DNA from: Folioceros fuciformis
Lineage: Eukaryota; Anthocerotophyta; Anthocerotopsida; Anthocerotales
DNA length: 63,882 nucleotides
NCBI GenBank assembly: GCA_049999805.1
Contig: JBNGIO010006035.1
Coordinates: forward strand, 67,587 to 131,468
Direction of reading: 5' to 3'
Part shown: piece by piece, positions 10,085-19,639 of the stretch
Numbering within the stretch: position 1 is the first letter of the stretch
How the letters are laid out: every line of letters begins with the position of its first letter
Notes under the pieces: generated by a model
Told to the model about the DNA's origin: nothing
The model's database searches: none
What the model saw: only the letters and a program-made list of their open reading frames with translations
Position numbers and translations under genes: made by a program

Positions 10085-12904
10085 ATGCTCCGTGTCACGT
10101 CTGAAATCGTGAGCAAGTTATGTCATGAAGGCCATGTGTTTAAAGCCGTTGAGGCGTTGGGAGTTCTCGTGCAGACGGACTGCTGCATTCGCAAATGTCT
10201 CCTCTATGAAGTCCTCAAGGAATGTGTGTTCTGTAAGGATGTCATTCTGGGTCGCCGTGTCCATGCTTTCGCGGTGAGAAAGGGATATGAGTCGGACACG
10301 TTCCTATGCAACCACATCCTGCGAATGTATGCCTCCCATGGCAGGTTGCAAGATGCCATTGATGTTTTCTCTATGGTTTCCATACCAGATGCCTTTATGT
10401 GGTCTTCTATCATTTCCGCTCATGTCAGACACGGACAGTACAGCCAGGGGATAAAACTGTATAATAGGATGCGGGAAACAAATGGGAAACCAGATGGTCA
10501 TGTGTTTATGGCAACTCTTCAGGCCTGTGCAAAGGGATCAGACTTGGAAACTGGGCAGCAGGTGCATGCTGATGTGTTAGCTAGTGGCATTGAGCTTAAC
10601 TTGTTCCTTGGAAGTGGCTTGGTGGACATGTATGCCAAATGTGGCAGCTTAGAGGCTGCTCAGGGTGTGTTTGATCGTCTTGGTGAGAAAAATGTGGTGA
10701 CATGGAATGCCATGATAGCAGGGTATTCTCAGAACGGCATGGGCCAAGAAGCTCTTCGTCTGTATAGTGCTATGGAAGAAGAAGGTACCGTTAAACCTGA
10801 TTCAGTGACGTTTGTGTGCCTTCTTCAGGCATGTGTAAGTGTGGGTACCTTGGCTTTGGAGAAGGGGAGGCATCTCCATGCGAAGATAAGAGAACGAGGA
10901 CATGATGGTGATGTGGTTGTAAACAACAGCTTGGTGGACATGTATGCTAAGTGTGGCAACATGGAAGAAGCTCGAAGAGTGTTTGATAGAATTCGTCAAA
11001 GAGATGTGGTGACATGGAATATCATGATAGGAGGGTATTCGCAGCAGTGCATGTGCCAGGAAGCTCTCCATCTATACAGTGCTATGCTAGAAGATGGCAC
11101 AGCTGTCCCTGATGCTGTAACGTTTGTCTGTCTCACGCAGGCATGTGCAAGTGTGGGTACCCTGGCGTTGGAGAAGGGGAAGCAGCTTCATGCACAAATC
11201 AGAGAGCAAGGCCATCAAGGCAATATGTTTGTAGTCAACAGTTTGATACACATGTATGCAAAGTGTGGCAGCTTGCAAGACGCGCAGACACTCTTTGATG
11301 GACTTGAAACGAAAGCTGTGGTAACGTGGAATGCCATGATATCAGGGTACTCCCATCAGGGCATGGGGCAGGAGGCCCTGAGGCTCTACAGCTCTATGCA
11401 AGATGAAGGCATCGCTGCACCGGATTCTGTGACGTACGTGTGCCTCCTGCAGGCATGTGCAAGCGTGGGCACCCCAGCTTTGGAGAAGGGGAAACAGCTT
11501 CATGGACAAATAAGAGAACATGGATACCAAGCTGACGTTTTTGTTGGCAACAGTTTGGTTAACATGTACGCAAAGTGTGGCAGCCTAGAAGACGCTCAAA
11601 GAGTTTTTGAAGGTCTGAATGAAAAAGATGTGGTAACGTGGAATGCAATGATAGCAGGGTGGTCTCAGCAGGGCATGGGCCAGGAAGCTCTGCGCCATTA
11701 CAGTGCCATGCAAGAAATTGGGATGACTGTACCTGATTCGGTCACATTTGTGTGCCTCCTGCAGGCATGTGCAAGTGTGGGTTACCCAGCTTTGGAGCAC
11801 GGGAGGCAGCTTCATGCGCAGATGCGAGAACGAGATCTTCAGGCCGATGTGTTTCTCGCCAGCAGCTTGGTAAACATGTACGCAAAGTGTGGAAGCCTAG
11901 ACGATGCTCAGGGTGTGTTTGACGAACTTGCTCAAAAAGATGTGGTGGCATGGAATGCCTTGATAGCAGGGTATTCCCAGCAGGGCTTGGGCCAGGAAGC
12001 CCTTAGTCTTTACTCTGCTATGCAAGAAGAGGGCATGGCTGCACCCAACTCTATCACGTTTGTCTGCCTTCTGCAGGCCTGTGCTAATGTGGCAGCGTTG
12101 CATGTGGGACGGCAGCTACATGCGCGGATTGAAGAACAAGGGCTTCACGGTGATGCGTTTGTAGCTGGAAGTTTGATAAACATGTATGGAAAGTGCGGGA
12201 GTATGGTTGATGCTCAGCAGGTATTTGATACATTGCCCGACAGAGACACTGTGACCTGGAGTGCACTGATTGCAAGCTACACTTGTCATGGAGACAGTGA
12301 AGTGGTCCTTGACCTGGTCCAAGAAATGAAAGACGATGGCATTGAGCCAGTCGGAATCACATTCCTGAGTCTCCTCACAGTCTGCAGTCATGCAGGTCTA
12401 GTAAAAACGGGCAGGGAATACTTTGATTCTATGACCAAACACTACCGCATCCTGCCCACAGTTGAACACTACACCTGCATGGTGGATCTTTTCGGCCGGG
12501 CAGGCCAACTGGGTGAGGCACTGGCTTTGATGAGTACAATGGATGAAGTGCCTGACACCGCAATGTGGCACACGCTGTTAGCTGCTTGTCGAAAGTGGGG
12601 CAACGTGGAGGTTGCACGCCATGCTTTCAACGCCGCAGTGAAGCTGGACCAAGGAGATGCTGCTGCGTATGTGTTGATGATCAGCATATACACAGGTGCG
12701 CAGATGTGGGAGCAGGCACAGGAGATCCAGGCCATGAGAACAACAACCAGGCCTTGGAAGAAACCAGGTCAGAGCTGGTGGACAGACATGGACGGTCTGG
12801 TGCACAGTTTCGTGGTTGGCGATAAGCAGGATCCCGAAGAAACCAGGTCAGAGCTGGAGGACAGACATGGACGGTCTGGTGCACAGTTTCGTGGTTGGCG
12901 ATAA
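10085..12904 (+). CDS. PLS-class PPR protein, E-type (PPR-1 of tandem pair)
   Basis: Probably an organelle-targeted RNA-binding protein of the editing-factor family. The 939-residue intronless ORF is a long run of P-L-S triplets of about 100 residues, each containing VVTWNAMIAGYSQ, TFVCLLQACAS and NMYAKCGSLEDAQ-like blocks, followed by E1/E2 motifs (AMWHTLLAACRKWGN, AAAYVLMISIYTGA) and a PG box of the WW type (KKPGQSWW, near residue 892). No DYW deaminase follows. The last 22 residues come from a 79-bp tandem duplication (12757-12835 and 12836-12914) that shifts the frame and produces the stop. All P motifs that I checked in the middle of the array carry Asn at position 5 and Asp at the last position. 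The start is the first ATG of this frame; no clear transit peptide is visible, so an upstream exon is possible. Closest relative is the next gene. Confidence 0.92.
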   Translation: MLRVTSEIVSKLCHEGHVFKAVEALGVLVQTDCCIRKCLLYEVLKECVFCKDVILGRRVHAFAVRKGYESDTFLCNHILRMYASHGRLQDAIDVFSMVSIPDAFMWSSIISAHVRHGQYSQGIKLYNRMRETNGKPDGHVFMATLQACAKGSDLETGQQVHADVLASGIELNLFLGSGLVDMYAKCGSLEAAQGVFDRLGEKNVVTWNAMIAGYSQNGMGQEALRLYSAMEEEGTVKPDSVTFVCLLQACVSVGTLALEKGRHLHAKIRERGHDGDVVVNNSLVDMYAKCGNMEEARRVFDRIRQRDVVTWNIMIGGYSQQCMCQEALHLYSAMLEDGTAVPDAVTFVCLTQACASVGTLALEKGKQLHAQIREQGHQGNMFVVNSLIHMYAKCGSLQDAQTLFDGLETKAVVTWNAMISGYSHQGMGQEALRLYSSMQDEGIAAPDSVTYVCLLQACASVGTPALEKGKQLHGQIREHGYQADVFVGNSLVNMYAKCGSLEDAQRVFEGLNEKDVVTWNAMIAGWSQQGMGQEALRHYSAMQEIGMTVPDSVTFVCLLQACASVGYPALEHGRQLHAQMRERDLQADVFLASSLVNMYAKCGSLDDAQGVFDELAQKDVVAWNALIAGYSQQGLGQEALSLYSAMQEEGMAAPNSITFVCLLQACANVAALHVGRQLHARIEEQGLHGDAFVAGSLINMYGKCGSMVDAQQVFDTLPDRDTVTWSALIASYTCHGDSEVVLDLVQEMKDDGIEPVGITFLSLLTVCSHAGLVKTGREYFDSMTKHYRILPTVEHYTCMVDLFGRAGQLGEALALMSTMDEVPDTAMWHTLLAACRKWGNVEVARHAFNAAVKLDQGDAAAYVLMISIYTGAQMWEQAQEIQAMRTTTRPWKKPGQSWWTDMDGLVHSFVVGDKQDPEETRSELEDRHGRSGAQFRGWR

Positions 12905-12914
12905 GCAGGATCCC
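12757..12914 (+). repeat. 79-bp tandem duplication at the 3' end of PPR-1
   Basis: A unit starting GAAGAAACCAGGTCAGAGCT at 12757 recurs at 12836 with almost no change. Because 79 is not a multiple of three, the second copy is read in a different frame and ends in the TAA at 12902-12904. Confidence 0.95.
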
Positions 12915-13209
12915 TCTCAGCCAGAAGCTGATTGCGGCGTGTAACAGCGATCCAGGGGCCAGACTCCTGGTTTCCCAGTGGTATGTCACACTGCATAGTC
13001 TTGCATATAGGAGCTGCGCGAGCGAGTGGACACGGATCTTTGCGATCTCTTCCCTGGTGCAGGTTCGGCATGTGCTCTTGCGATGGCTCTCCGGCGGTTA
13101 AGTGGTATTGCCGGAGGAAGTGCTGTTCATCTGACGTTCTCCACGAACGACGTCGCGAGGTGCAGCACTTGCGAGTGTCTTCCTCTGATGCTTTTGCTGG
13201 TGCGATTCT
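12905..13209. other. Spacer between the tandem PPR genes
   Basis: About 300 bp with no gene: the tail of the 79-bp duplication, then presumed 3' flank of PPR-1 and 5' flank of PPR-2. I see no terminator or clear promoter element. Confidence 0.5.
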
Positions 13210-16185
13210 GTGGGGACCCAACAAATCATAATTGGAATGAAAGTGAGGTCGGGAAGACGAACAGGTAGCCTGAAATCCTGCAAATGGTTCCTCAAGAGGT
13301 CCTTTCGCCAACTACGGGATGATCCTGGCCCTCCCAGGCCTGGAGGATGCGGAAGGACCGTCACAACTGAAACCGTTAGCAAGTTGTGCGATCGAGGTCT
13401 TGTCCCTGAGGCCGTTGAGGGTTTGGGAGTCCTAGTACAGTTGGGTTGTTGTATTTCCAAATATCTGTTCTACCATATTTTGAAGAGCTGTATGGTCAGG
13501 AAGGATCTTGTGCTGGGTCGCAGAGTCCATGCTTTCACTGTGAAACAGGGGCACGTTTCGGACACCTTTCTCTGCAACCACTTTCTCCGAATGTATGCTG
13601 CCCATGGCAGATTGCAGGACGCGATGGATGTGTTCGGAGGGGTTGCCATGCCAGATGCTTTCATGTGGTCTTCCTTCATTTCTGCGCATGTCAAACAAGG
13701 TCAGGACAGGCAGGCGATAGACCTGTATCATCGAATGCGAGGGACCAGTGTGAAGGCGGATGGGCATGTGTTTGTAGCAGCCCTTCAGGCTTGTGCGAGG
13801 GGATCAGACCTGAAAACTGGGCAGCAGGTGCATGCTGATGTTTTGGCCAGTGGAGTTGAGCCTGATTTGTTCGTTTGTAGTGGCTTGGTGGACATGTATG
13901 CAAAGTGCGGCAACTTAGAGAATGCGCAGGGTGTGTTTGATGGTCTTGTGGAGAAAAATGTGGTGACATGGAATGCCATGATAACAGGATACTATCAGCA
14001 GGGCTTGGGCCAGAAAGCCCTTCATCTTTACAGTGCAATGGAAGACGAAGATGTAGTTGCACCGGATTCTGTGACATTTGTGTGCCTCCTACAGGCATGT
14101 GCAAGTATAGGTGCCCCAGCTTTGGAGAAGGGAAGGCAGCTGCATGCGCAGTTAAGAGAACGAGGACATGAAGGTGATGTGGTTGTAGGCAACAGTTTGG
14201 TGAACATGTACGCTAAGTGTGGCAGCCTAGAAGAGGCGCAAAGAGTGTTTGACGGACTTGTTCAGAAAGATGTGGTCTCATGGACTACGCTCATTGCCGG
14301 ATATTCCCAGCAGGGCATAGGCCAGGAGGCCCTTCATCTCTACAGTGGCATGCAAGAAGAGGGCATCGCTGTACCCAATTCGGTTACATTTGTTTGCCTT
14401 CTCCAGGCATGTGCAAGCCTTGGGACCTCGGCGTTGATGAATGGAAAGCAGCTTTCTGCACAATTAAGAGAACAGGGATACCAAGCTGATGTGTTTGTAG
14501 CCAACAGTTTGGTTAACATGTATGCAAAGTGCGGCAGCTTGGAAGACGCTGAACTAGAGTTTGAAGGACTCGGTCAGAAAGATGTGGTGAGTTGGAATGC
14601 TATGATAGCAGGGTATTCCCAGCAGGGTATGGGCCAGGAAGCCCTTCATCTCTATAATGCTATGAAAGAAGAAGGGAGGGCTTTACCCAATTCTGCGACA
14701 TTTGTGAGCGTGCTGCAGGCGTGCGCAAGTGTGGGTGCCTCTGCGTTGGTGACGGGGAAACAGGTCCATTTGCAAATCCGAGAACAAGGGCACCTGGTTG
14801 ACGTGCTCGTAGCCAACAGTTTGGTAAACATGTACTCAAGGTGTGGAAGCCTAGAGGATGCTCAGAGAGTGTTCGACGAACTCTCTGAAAAAGATGTTGT
14901 GACGTGGAATGTCCTGATAGCAGGGTATGTCCAGCAGGGCTTGGCCCTGGAAGCCCTTTGTCTCTACAGTGCTATGCAAGACGAGCCCGTCAATGTACCT
15001 GACTCTGTCACTTTCGTTTGCCTCCTGCAGGCATGTGCGAGTCTAGGCAGTGCTGCTTTAGAGAGGGGTAAGCTCCTCCATGCACAAATTATAGATAAAG
15101 GAAGACGAGCCGACGGGTTTGTTGCCAACAGTTTGGTGAACATGTATGCAAAATGTGGCAGCCTGGAGGATGCTCAAAACGTGTTTGACGAACTTGATGA
15201 AAAAGATGTGGTGTTGTGGAATGCGATGATAGCAGGCTATTCCCAGCAGGGCATGGGCCAGAAAGCCCTTCTTCTCTACAGGGCGATGGAGCAAGAAAGC
15301 ATCGTTGCACCTGATTCTGTAACATTTGTGTGTCTCCTGCAGGCATGTGCCGATGTGGCCGCTTTGCATCTGGGAAGGCAGCTACATGCACAAGTTGAAG
15401 AACAAGGGCTTCAAGCTGACCTGTTTGTAGCCGGCAGTCTGATAAACATGTACGGAAAATCTGGTAGCATGGTTGATGCACAGCAGGTATTCGATGCACT
15501 ACCCGAAAGAGATGTCGTCGCGTGGAGTGCCCTGATTGCAGGCTACTCCTGCCAAGGAGATAGTGAACTGGTTTTTGAGCTGTTCCAGAGAATGAGAGAA
15601 GAAGGCATACAGCCAGTGGGCGTCACGTGCCTCAGCGTATTAACAGTATGCAGTCATGCGGGTTTGGTGGACAAAGGGAGAGAGTACTTTGAGGCGATGA
15701 GCACACGCTACGGCATCACTCCCACTGTGGAGCACTACACAGGCATGGTAGATCTCCTGGGCAGAGCAGGCGAACTGGATGAGGCACTAGCGCTGGTAAA
15801 AGCGATGCACATCCCGCCCACTTCTGCAGTATGGCACACTCTGTTGGGCGCCTGTCGAAAGTGGAGCAACGTGGAGGTGGGTCTCCATGCTTTCAATGAA
15901 GCAGTGAAGCTAGACGAGCAAGACGCTGCTGCATATGTGTTGATGTCCAACACCTACACAGGTGCCCATATGTGGGAGCAGGCACAGCAGATCCAGGCGA
16001 GGAGACGAAGCATTTGGGCATGGAAGCAACCAGGTCAGAGCTGGTGGACAGACATGAACGGCCTAGTGCATAGTTTCGTGGTAGGGGATAAGCACCGTCC
16101 CAAGAGTGAGGACAAACTCCGGCTTCCAGGGGACAAAAGAGACCCTGTAGAACATTTCCAGGTTGTGCAGTCATTGGCAAGATGA
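13210..16185 (+). CDS. PLS-class PPR protein, E-type (PPR-2 of tandem pair)
   Basis: Intronless ORF of 991 residues, colinear with PPR-1 from the ETVSKLC block onward and sharing the same order of PLS triplets and E motifs. It has a basic N-terminal extension of about 50 residues (RSGRRTGSLKSCKW and onward) that could hold organelle-targeting information and that PPR-1 lacks. It ends with E1/E2 (AVWHTLLGACRKWSN, AAAYVLMSNTYTGA), a WW-type PG box (KQPGQSWWTDMNG) and an unrelated short tail, with no DYW domain. If it edits RNA it would need a deaminase in trans. P-motif codes are more varied than in PPR-1 (for example Thr..Asn in VVSWTTLIAG..PN). Likely an ancient local duplication that has diverged. 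Confidence 0.92.
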   Translation: MGTQQIIIGMKVRSGRRTGSLKSCKWFLKRSFRQLRDDPGPPRPGGCGRTVTTETVSKLCDRGLVPEAVEGLGVLVQLGCCISKYLFYHILKSCMVRKDLVLGRRVHAFTVKQGHVSDTFLCNHFLRMYAAHGRLQDAMDVFGGVAMPDAFMWSSFISAHVKQGQDRQAIDLYHRMRGTSVKADGHVFVAALQACARGSDLKTGQQVHADVLASGVEPDLFVCSGLVDMYAKCGNLENAQGVFDGLVEKNVVTWNAMITGYYQQGLGQKALHLYSAMEDEDVVAPDSVTFVCLLQACASIGAPALEKGRQLHAQLRERGHEGDVVVGNSLVNMYAKCGSLEEAQRVFDGLVQKDVVSWTTLIAGYSQQGIGQEALHLYSGMQEEGIAVPNSVTFVCLLQACASLGTSALMNGKQLSAQLREQGYQADVFVANSLVNMYAKCGSLEDAELEFEGLGQKDVVSWNAMIAGYSQQGMGQEALHLYNAMKEEGRALPNSATFVSVLQACASVGASALVTGKQVHLQIREQGHLVDVLVANSLVNMYSRCGSLEDAQRVFDELSEKDVVTWNVLIAGYVQQGLALEALCLYSAMQDEPVNVPDSVTFVCLLQACASLGSAALERGKLLHAQIIDKGRRADGFVANSLVNMYAKCGSLEDAQNVFDELDEKDVVLWNAMIAGYSQQGMGQKALLLYRAMEQESIVAPDSVTFVCLLQACADVAALHLGRQLHAQVEEQGLQADLFVAGSLINMYGKSGSMVDAQQVFDALPERDVVAWSALIAGYSCQGDSELVFELFQRMREEGIQPVGVTCLSVLTVCSHAGLVDKGREYFEAMSTRYGITPTVEHYTGMVDLLGRAGELDEALALVKAMHIPPTSAVWHTLLGACRKWSNVEVGLHAFNEAVKLDEQDAAAYVLMSNTYTGAHMWEQAQQIQARRRSIWAWKQPGQSWWTDMNGLVHSFVVGDKHRPKSEDKLRLPGDKRDPVEHFQVVQSLAR

Positions 16186-17098
16186 TCCGGCACACAACCG
16201 ACGGTAGAGAACGAGACAATAAATAGGCAACCACTCCTGGTAGTAGTTCAACTGTCGTGTGTGGGAAGGTATTCTCCGATCCAATCCATGAGGCGGACAA
16301 GCTCCCGCAATCCGCCATCAAGATCTGGATTTCAGCAGGACCAGCGACTTCCATATCTTGGTACATGTGGTAGGCGTCCTCATTATGCACAGATCTGTCT
16401 CCCTTGGATCCCTAGCATGTCACTTATTTTCTCACAAAAACATGCTCTTCATTTTCGTTTTCTTGCGCGTCGCGTAATGTGGGCCACTCTTGGGTTTAGA
16501 AAACGTTGGGCGACTCTTTCGTTTGTGTAAGACAAATATTTGGGCTGTAGACAAAGAAAACATTGTTACATGGGGGAGGCTGACTCTACGTCTACTCCCC
16601 CCAGCCGAGTGACTGCTGACGTTCGGTGATTCTCTTTACATGCGTGGATTTGATTTTTATCAAGCTTTTATTATATTTTTTTAAAACAGCCTCTTGTTAT
16701 TTCATCACTCCTTAATTTTTGTTTATCGTTTCATTCAGTAAGATATGGACACTAATACTTCTTAGAACCTTGATTGTTTTTCCTCATCCACCATCGTTTC
16801 TTGGATGGGCTTCTTTTTTTCTCCTCAATGAAACTTTACTCAAAGTGGAGTCACAAAGAAAGATGGATACATTGTCTCACGATGCAAGAAATGAGAGTAG
16901 AATTGTAAGGAAACTTCAAGGATGGGATAGAATATTTCACAAGAGACCATAAGCACGGAGTAATGGGAAATCTTTAGGATAGATGGTATAACTCAAGTTT
17001 TAAGAGTGGCTTTTATTTATTTTAGAAAATGGGAAACTCATGTACCCCTAAAAGATAAACATGGTTGGGACACTGTGGGCTAACCTTGAAGTTTAATG

Positions 17099-17410
17099 AT
17101 TACCAATAGCAACTTAAGATATCATGGTCTAGAAAGAGAAAGAAATTACCAATAGCAAAAAATTACCAATAGCACCTAAAATATCATGGTCCTGAAAGAG
17201 AAAGGGTTTTGGAATTGTTCACTAAAATCTAATGATTACCAATAGCACCTAAGATATCATGGTATAGAAAGAGAAAGAAATTACCAATAGTACCTAAGAT
17301 ATCATGGTCTAAAAAGAGAAAGAAATTACCAATAGCACCTAAGATATCATGGTTTAGAAAGAGAAAGAAATTACCAATAGCACCTAAAATACCATGGTCC
17401 TAAACAAGAA
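17099..17410. repeat. Tandem repeat array, about 50 bp unit, 6-7 copies
   Basis: Units start with ATTACCAATAGCACCTAAGA and continue with TATCATGGTC and AGAAAGAGAAAG. Copies differ by a few substitutions and one carries an extra GGGTT..GGAATTGTTCAC tail, which recurs at about 17410-17435, so a longer higher-order unit may exist. Confidence 0.9.
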
Positions 17411-17470
17411 AGGGTCTAGATGTTGGAATTGTTCACACTTCATTGTCTTTTATATATATATATATATATA

Positions 17471-17700
17471 GTATTAGCTACATCTACACTCTACAATCAT
17501 CACAAAGTTGAAAATGAGATGCTATGGAAAATATATTTTTCTGTTTTTTAACTATTTAAATATATTTTCTTTGTTGACACTACCTCTCCTATCAATATCG
17601 TCGTCCTATAGATACAGTATTAGCTACGTTTCCCACTCTACAATTGTCACAAAGTTAATAACGGGATACTATGGAAAAATTATTTTCATATTTTTCACTA
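17471..17700. repeat. Two-copy direct repeat flanking the (TA)n tract
   Basis: A segment containing GTATTAGCTAC, CACTCTACAAT, TCACAAAGTT and ATGCTATGGAAA-like blocks occurs at about 17471-17530 and again at about 17615-17675, followed in both by T-rich sequence. Confidence 0.75.
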
Positions 17701-18373
17701 TTTAAATAAAATTTAAGTACCAAGCTACTTAGCTAACCCTAAGAATTAACATTGCAAGCCTAAATCTAAAGTAGAGCAGTTTGTAAAAACCTACTACTAC
17801 TATAAGGTGTGAGGTGGTTCAAAGATACAAGCCAACTTTTTGTGAATATTTTTTCCTCTCCTAAGGTAGATGTATGTTTCCATCTTGTTTTCTGAATAAG
17901 TTCTCCATGTTTCTCTTAATCTATTTGTTAAGGATGCATGTCCTATTTTGCTCCTTATTATGTTGAATTATATATTTATATGCGTAGGTTAGATGTCCGA
18001 GTTCGCTTACCGTAATCAAAGGCTATATATGTGCGTATCCGGTCCCAAGATCTTTAAAGCATCACACCAGAAGTACTTTGAGAAACTTTTTGTAGGACGA
18101 AAGTATCCTCTCAAAGAAGCATGAGCACCAAAAACCCTGGCCCAGAGTACTAAGTAGAAAGAGACCAAGGATAGTGACTGAGCGAAGGAAATCTTCTTCG
18201 GAAGGTACGAAGGCTCTTTCATTTCCTTTGCTGTGGCATCTTTTGTCCCTTCTAGTGACCATAGGAGATGAGGTATTGCTATCACTTCATTTCTAGAACG
18301 TACCCACTCCACTTTGCCCTCATATGCCATTCTGTGCGGCTTATGTTTGGATTTGATCCTTTGGAAAGCCCAT

Positions 18374-18490
18374 GGACCCAAGAAAACATCTTGGGTGGGG
18401 TTGGTTGGTTTAGGAGAGGAGCATAATAGGTTTGATCCTTGGACCCAAAAAAACATCTTGGGTGGGGTTCGTTGGTTTAGGAGAGGAGCA
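18374..18490. repeat. Direct duplication, about 60 bp unit
   Basis: The block ACATCTTGGGTGGGGTT, then GTTTAGGAGAGGAGCATA and GTTTGATCCTTGG, is present twice in succession with minor differences. Confidence 0.8.
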
Positions 18491-19639
18491 TAGCAGGGGT
18501 TTGATCCTTGGGTGATGCCCAAGTTGGTGACTCTAAGCATGGAGCATAATTAGCCTCTACTTTGTTTAGGTGTTTCCTCTAAGTTCATAATTGGGTTGGG
18601 AAGAATAGGATTGAGGCATGATGATCCACACATTAGTAGGGCTACTTATGATGGGGAAGAATCTGGTGAAGGAAGAGGCGGAGGAAAGGTGTGGGAATTC
18701 GCTAGGCTTTTGGTGTAGGGCAGGATTCGTAGAGCAGGGGATGTAGGGCAGGGCTCGTAGGGTAATCTGGAATTAAGACGGGAGGGAAAAATAAATAGAG
18801 GGGGACCAATGGGATGCATCGGAAGGGATAAAGGCTAGGACAGACAGTTAAGGTAACCCTGACCAAGTGGGCCCAGTTGTGGAGAAGGAGACGTGGAGGC
18901 TGTGGGTAACTCTGGCAGTTAAGTAGGCCAGTGAGATGGGAATATCTCGATGTACATAAGAGGCAAAGGTATTTAGGCGGAGCGAGGAGCAGGCAGCCCA
19001 ACCCCTTTCTCTCTCTACTCTCTACCGCCTCGCTGGTCCCATGGCTCTCTCTCTCACCCTTTCTCTCATCGGAGCTTGCCTTGGGGGGCCTTCCCTTGCA
19101 GCCCGCTTTCCCTTTGCTCACCGTCTGCCGGACCCTCGACACCCGAGGTCTATCGAGCCACGAAAGCCCAGGCAGGCAAAGCAGGAAGCGCGGGCTCGAG
19201 TCCCTTGCCCGCCAGAAGACGGGCGGAGCAAGAGGCACGAGTCTTGCCAAGCTTGCTTGCCTTGACAGCTGTTCCTGCTGCGGCTGCGGCTGCCGCTTTG
19301 CTGTGTGCGGCCGTGCCCGGTTGCGTGTGCTGGTTGTGCGACAGCTGCGGAAGCGCGCGGTTCTGAGCCAAGGTGTTGTGGTCTGTGTGCAGGGCGGGAT
19401 TTGGGAGGACGATTGCGGTCGGTGGCGGATGCGGGATCAGAGAAGCCCGATTTTGGTGTTGCTGCCTTTGGCGCGGATCGGCAGAGGTGTATGCGCTGGG
19501 AGGGGTTGAGGCGAGACGCGGACGAGTGGGGAGCGGGGACGTGCTGACCACTTGTGCCCGAGGGATGGATGGTTGTCACATCCTTCTTTGAATCGCGGCG
19601 GAGCGTGGTGACTCGGGTGGGCACAGGAAGGGTGGTGCC

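Larger units (their letters stand above)
16186..19639. other. AT-rich intergenic region with tandem repeats
   Basis: No supported gene. It contains a tandem array at 17099-17410, a (TA)n run at about 17452-17470, a second duplicated block at about 17471-17700, and a duplicated ACATCTTGGGTGGGGTT block at 18374-18490. The minus-strand ORF at 18016-18540 runs through that duplication and has no recognisable domain. The segment from about 18930 is GC-richer and is probably the 5' flank of the TFIIA gene. Confidence 0.6.

Noticed and set aside
17099-17410. CRISPR-like array
   Set aside because: The units are contiguous tandem repeats without unique spacers, and the host is a plant nucleus.
18016-18540. 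174-residue minus-strand ORF
   Set aside because: Runs through a direct duplication and AT-rich spacer, shows no domain and no splice context; considered chance.
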